This document shows positions 6,031 through 7,920 of a DNA stretch of 7,920 nt, piece by piece; the stretch's first letter is position 1, and every line of letters starts with the position of its first letter. This DNA comes from an uncultured Bacilli bacterium (GTDB taxonomy: Bacteria; Bacillota_I; Bacilli_A; RFN20; CAG-826), in NCBI GenBank assembly GCA_934133115.1, contig CAKPAV010000072.1, positions 1-7,920 of the forward strand, in the 5' to 3' direction. The notes under the pieces are model-generated. The model saw nothing but the letters and a program-made list of their open reading frames with translations. It was not told the DNA's origin and did no database searches. The position numbers and the translations under genes are program-made.

Positions 6031-7365
6031 ATGAGTTGGTTATCGCTTTATAAAATTATTTTCATGACAGAACTTATTATTGCTGAATTAGTGCTTACAT
6101 CCCATTATCCAAAACGAAAGGGTATTCACTATCTCGCTCCAATTGCCATTATTATGTGCTATGCTACCGCAATATTTTATCCATCAAACTTAGTTAATAC
6201 GTGGTTTTCTTCATCAATAATGTTCATTTCATTTTTTATTGTTACAATAGTCGGACTTATCATGTGTTATAAAGTTAATTTTATTAACATCTTATTTTGT
6301 GGTATTGCGGCATATACTGTGCAACATATTGCATTTTTAATATTTTCACTTGTTAATGTAACATTATTTGATTCCAATGCATTTATTAGTCTTGCTTATG
6401 AAAATACCACCATATCTTTTAAAAACATTGGCGGTATGACTGCTTTCAGTTTTGTTGTCTATGCATCTATTTACTTTTTAACTGTTTTAATTGCCATGCA
6501 AACAATTTTAAAGCCACGCATTGGTAAAGATGGGAATTTGTCTTTTAAGAGTCCAGTCGTTATTGGCTTTACCGGATTTGCGCTTGTCGCGGATATAATC
6601 ATTTCTGATATGTTTAGATTTGAAAAAGATGTCTCTAATTTTGTACAAGTTATCTATTATGTAATTAGCATTCTTCTTTGTATTACACTTTTATGTTTAC
6701 AAACTAGCATGATCAAAAGTAAAGATATTGAACACGAAATGGAATTTATTTCAAGACTTTATGAAGAACAACAAAAACATTTTCAAATTCGTAAAGAAAC
6801 AATTGATTTAATTAATATCAAATGTCATGATTTCCGTCATAAAATTCGAGATTTAGGCGGAGCTAGAAGTGTGGATAAAGAAACAATTGACGAAATGCAA
6901 AAACTTATTTCATTTTATGACGCTGACATTTCCACTGGTAATAAAACTATCGATATTATTCTAACGGAAAAAAATCTAAGTTGCAGAGAAAAAGGTATTG
7001 ATTTTACATGCATTGTTAATGGAAAAATTCTTAATTTTATGAAAGAAGGCGACTTATACGCATTACTAGGAAATATTCTTGATAACGCTGTTGAAGCGGT
7101 AGATACAATTAAAGACAAAACTAAAAGATGCATTAACTTTGTTGTTGAAGAAAAACAAAATACTATACTTATTCGTGAAGATAACTATTTCATTGGTGAT
7201 TCCTTAAAAATGGAAGATGGCTTACCAATAACAACTAAAGGTGATACTTCTTATCATGGTTATGGCTTAAAAAGCATAAGAGAAATTGTTTCACGTTATG
7301 GTGGTGTCATGCGTGTAGACACTAACAAAGACATATTTCAATTAAGCATTGTTATTTTTAGATAA
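6031..7365 (+). CDS. GHKL sensor histidine kinase, AgrC/BlpH type
   Basis: This is a membrane sensor kinase of 444 residues, typical of peptide-sensing AgrC/BlpH-type kinases. Residues 1-225 are strongly hydrophobic, with about six or seven membrane helices (for example near 5-24, 35-51, 61-80, 85-110, 136-158, 176-194 and 205-225) and no extracellular sensor domain. A short coiled region (228-258) leads to the H-box CHDFRHKI, where His266 is the likely phospho-acceptor. The ATPase domain has N-box NILDNAVEA (348-356) with Asn348 and Asn352, and G-box HGYGLKSI (409-416). There is no Bergerat-lid anomaly I can see. Translation starts 10 bases after the response regulator stop; a weak TTGAGGT overlaps that stop. 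It should phosphorylate the LytTR regulator at Asp58. The ligand is unknown; the peptide encoded at 7598 is a candidate. Confidence 0.92.
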   Translation: MSWLSLYKIIFMTELIIAELVLTSHYPKRKGIHYLAPIAIIMCYATAIFYPSNLVNTWFSSSIMFISFFIVTIVGLIMCYKVNFINILFCGIAAYTVQHIAFLIFSLVNVTLFDSNAFISLAYENTTISFKNIGGMTAFSFVVYASIYFLTVLIAMQTILKPRIGKDGNLSFKSPVVIGFTGFALVADIIISDMFRFEKDVSNFVQVIYYVISILLCITLLCLQTSMIKSKDIEHEMEFISRLYEEQQKHFQIRKETIDLINIKCHDFRHKIRDLGGARSVDKETIDEMQKLISFYDADISTGNKTIDIILTEKNLSCREKGIDFTCIVNGKILNFMKEGDLYALLGNILDNAVEAVDTIKDKTKRCINFVVEEKQNTILIREDNYFIGDSLKMEDGLPITTKGDTSYHGYGLKSIREIVSRYGGVMRVDTNKDIFQLSIVIFR

Positions 7366-7399
7366 AATCTTTACCCAATTTTTATGTTGTCTTAAGACG

Positions 7400-7422
7400 A
7401 GATGCATTGTGCATCTTTTTTT
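7400..7422 (+). terminator. Rho-independent terminator of the two-component operon
   Basis: GATGCA (7401-7406) and TGCATC (7410-7415) pair around TTG; A7400 pairs with T7416. The stem runs directly into seven Ts (7416-7422). It lies 34 bases after the kinase stop codon and separates the kinase from the peptide gene, which has its own promoter. Confidence 0.85.
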
Positions 7423-7471
7423 GTTTTGAGTCATTGTTAGCGCTTCATAACGTTAAAATTTACATTTTTTC

Positions 7472-7497
7472 TAACCAAATTCGATGGTGCGATAACC
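7472..7497. promoter_or_regulatory. TAACC direct repeats 21 bp apart, possible LytTR site
   Basis: TAACC occurs at 7472-7476 and 7493-7497. The spacing of 21 bases is that of known LytTR-family binding repeats, and the -35 box of the peptide gene begins 21 bases after the second repeat. The same TAAC-N17-TAAC spacing appears at 1204-1228 upstream of the ABC operon. Only the spacing and the core fit; the outer bases do not match the published consensus well. Confidence 0.35.
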
Positions 7498-7504
7498 GTC
7501 TACG

Positions 7505-7542
7505 ACACGCGTGTTGACAAATGAAAGCGTTTTAATAAAAAT
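7505..7542 (+). promoter_or_regulatory. Promoter of the small peptide gene with adjoining palindrome
   Basis: A perfect TTGACA (7514-7519) is followed after 17 bases by AAAAAT (7537-7542, four of six). The weak -10 would suit activator control. The perfect 10-bp palindrome ACACGCGTGT (7505-7514) overlaps the first base of the -35 and is unusually GC-rich for this region. Transcription would start near 7549, leaving a leader of about 50 bases with the ribosome site AAGGAAGGAA at 7581-7590. Confidence 0.5.
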
Positions 7543-7597
7543 ACAAACAAGGGATAACTACGCCCTAAAATTACTTTTTAAAGGAAGGAACACAAAA

Positions 7598-7750
7598 ATG
7601 GAAAAGAAAATTTATACTCGCTGTGAAATAGAAATAGTTTCAATTCACATGGATGATGTAATTATGACAAGTTCTGGCGGAGATAGTAACAAAGATAATA
7701 CTTTCTTTGGTGAAACAGATGTCTTTAGCGGAGTAGATGAAAGTCTTTGA
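7598..7750 (+). CDS. Small acidic peptide with SSGGD, possible exported signal or precursor
   Basis: This gene encodes 50 residues starting at ATG 7598, chosen because AAGGAAGGAA lies seven bases upstream. A longer in-frame reading from GTG 7511 would run through the promoter and is rejected. The N-terminal half (MEKKIYTRCEIEIVSIHMDD) is followed by VIMTSSGGDSNKDN and an acidic, Gly/Phe-containing tail ending VFSGVDESL. It has a single cysteine (Cys9), no membrane segment and no signal peptide. The pattern of a charged leader, D-V-I-x-T-S and then Gly-Gly recalls many unnamed small proteins of Bacillota, and GG is also where double-glycine leaders are cut. A role as a peptide precursor or pheromone is inferred from size and context only. 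The gene ends with tandem TGA codons, 25 bases before the next start. Confidence 0.7.
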   Translation: MEKKIYTRCEIEIVSIHMDDVIMTSSGGDSNKDNTFFGETDVFSGVDESL

Positions 7751-7775
7751 TGAGACTAACAAAGGAGGAAAACAG

Positions 7776-7920
7776 ATGAAAACTTTAAAAAATAAATTTT
7801 TAGTTGCATTAATGTTAATATCTAATATTGCACTTGGTGCAACAATTGTATCTGACACAAATACACAAAAGAAAACTGTTAGCGTTGATAATAACGAAGT
7901 AGCATTACCAACTCTACACT
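7776..7920 (+). CDS. Secreted protein, N-terminal part only
   Basis: The gene starts at ATG 7776 after a very strong ribosome site, AAAGGAGGAA (7761-7770). It runs off the window after 48 codons with no stop. The N-terminus is a clear Sec signal peptide: basic MKTLKNKF, hydrophobic LVALMLISNIALGA (9-22) and a likely cleavage near residue 21-22. The mature start (TIVSDTNTQKKTVSVDNNEV) is polar and shows no domain that I recognise, and no lipobox Cys is present. It is probably co-transcribed with the small peptide gene, because only 25 bases separate them and no terminator is visible between them. Whether it is a substrate, processing factor or surface protein cannot be told from this part. Confidence 0.75.
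   Translation, partial: MKTLKNKFLVALMLISNIALGATIVSDTNTQKKTVSVDNNEVALPTLH

Noticed and set aside
7511..7597. Longer N-terminus of the small peptide gene from GTG 7511
   Set aside because: It would overlap the TTGACA box and its spacer and has no ribosome site, whereas ATG 7598 has AAGGAAGGAA at ideal distance.
5280..7750. TGA read as tryptophan throughout this genome
   Set aside because: Intact genes use TGG freely and have no internal TGA; the response regulator and peptide genes end naturally at TGA, with the next gene correctly spaced.

Overview
The window is strongly A+T-rich DNA, judged by eye. Its Shine-Dalgarno sites are strong (AAGGAGGT, GGAGG, AAAGGAGGAA), its promoters are sigma-A-like, and TGG but never TGA appears inside the intact genes. 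TGA ends the response regulator and the small peptide gene. This fits a low-GC Bacillota, probably near the Erysipelotrichia/Acholeplasma side of Bacilli, that uses the standard bacterial code. No 16S or other marker gene is present, so the assignment is only an inference.

Bases 1-1130 hold no intact gene. They contain three short minus-strand coding remnants. One is the C-terminal end of an archaeal-type AAA ATPase with a DUF234 tail; the other two are unrecognised, and each is interrupted by a single TGA. Among and beside them lie several inverted and direct repeats, including a pair of overlapping, mutually exclusive hairpins at 749-836. It reads as a decayed accessory or mobile region.

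Bases 1131-5033 hold an ABC-exporter operon. A regulatory region with palindromes and two promoter candidates precedes a 599-residue half-transporter with an LSGGQ signature but a degenerate Walker B and H-switch. One base later comes its partner half-transporter, with intact catalytic Glu and His but a degenerate signature. Together they form a classic asymmetric heterodimeric exporter. The partner has an in-frame TAA at codon 16, after a well-placed start. This either truncates or silences the protein, or forces reinitiation at 3297.

Bases 5034-7422 hold a second operon: a LytTR response regulator and a GHKL (AgrC/BlpH-type) sensor kinase, closed by a clear rho-independent terminator. No agrB or agrD homologue is present.

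Bases 7423-7920 begin a third unit: a promoter with a perfect TTGACA, a 50-residue acidic peptide containing SSGGD, and, 25 bases on, the start of a secreted protein that runs off the window. The layout (exporter, peptide-type two-component system, small GG-containing peptide, secreted protein) suggests a peptide export and signalling cassette. The genes are co-located but nothing in the sequence proves that they act together.
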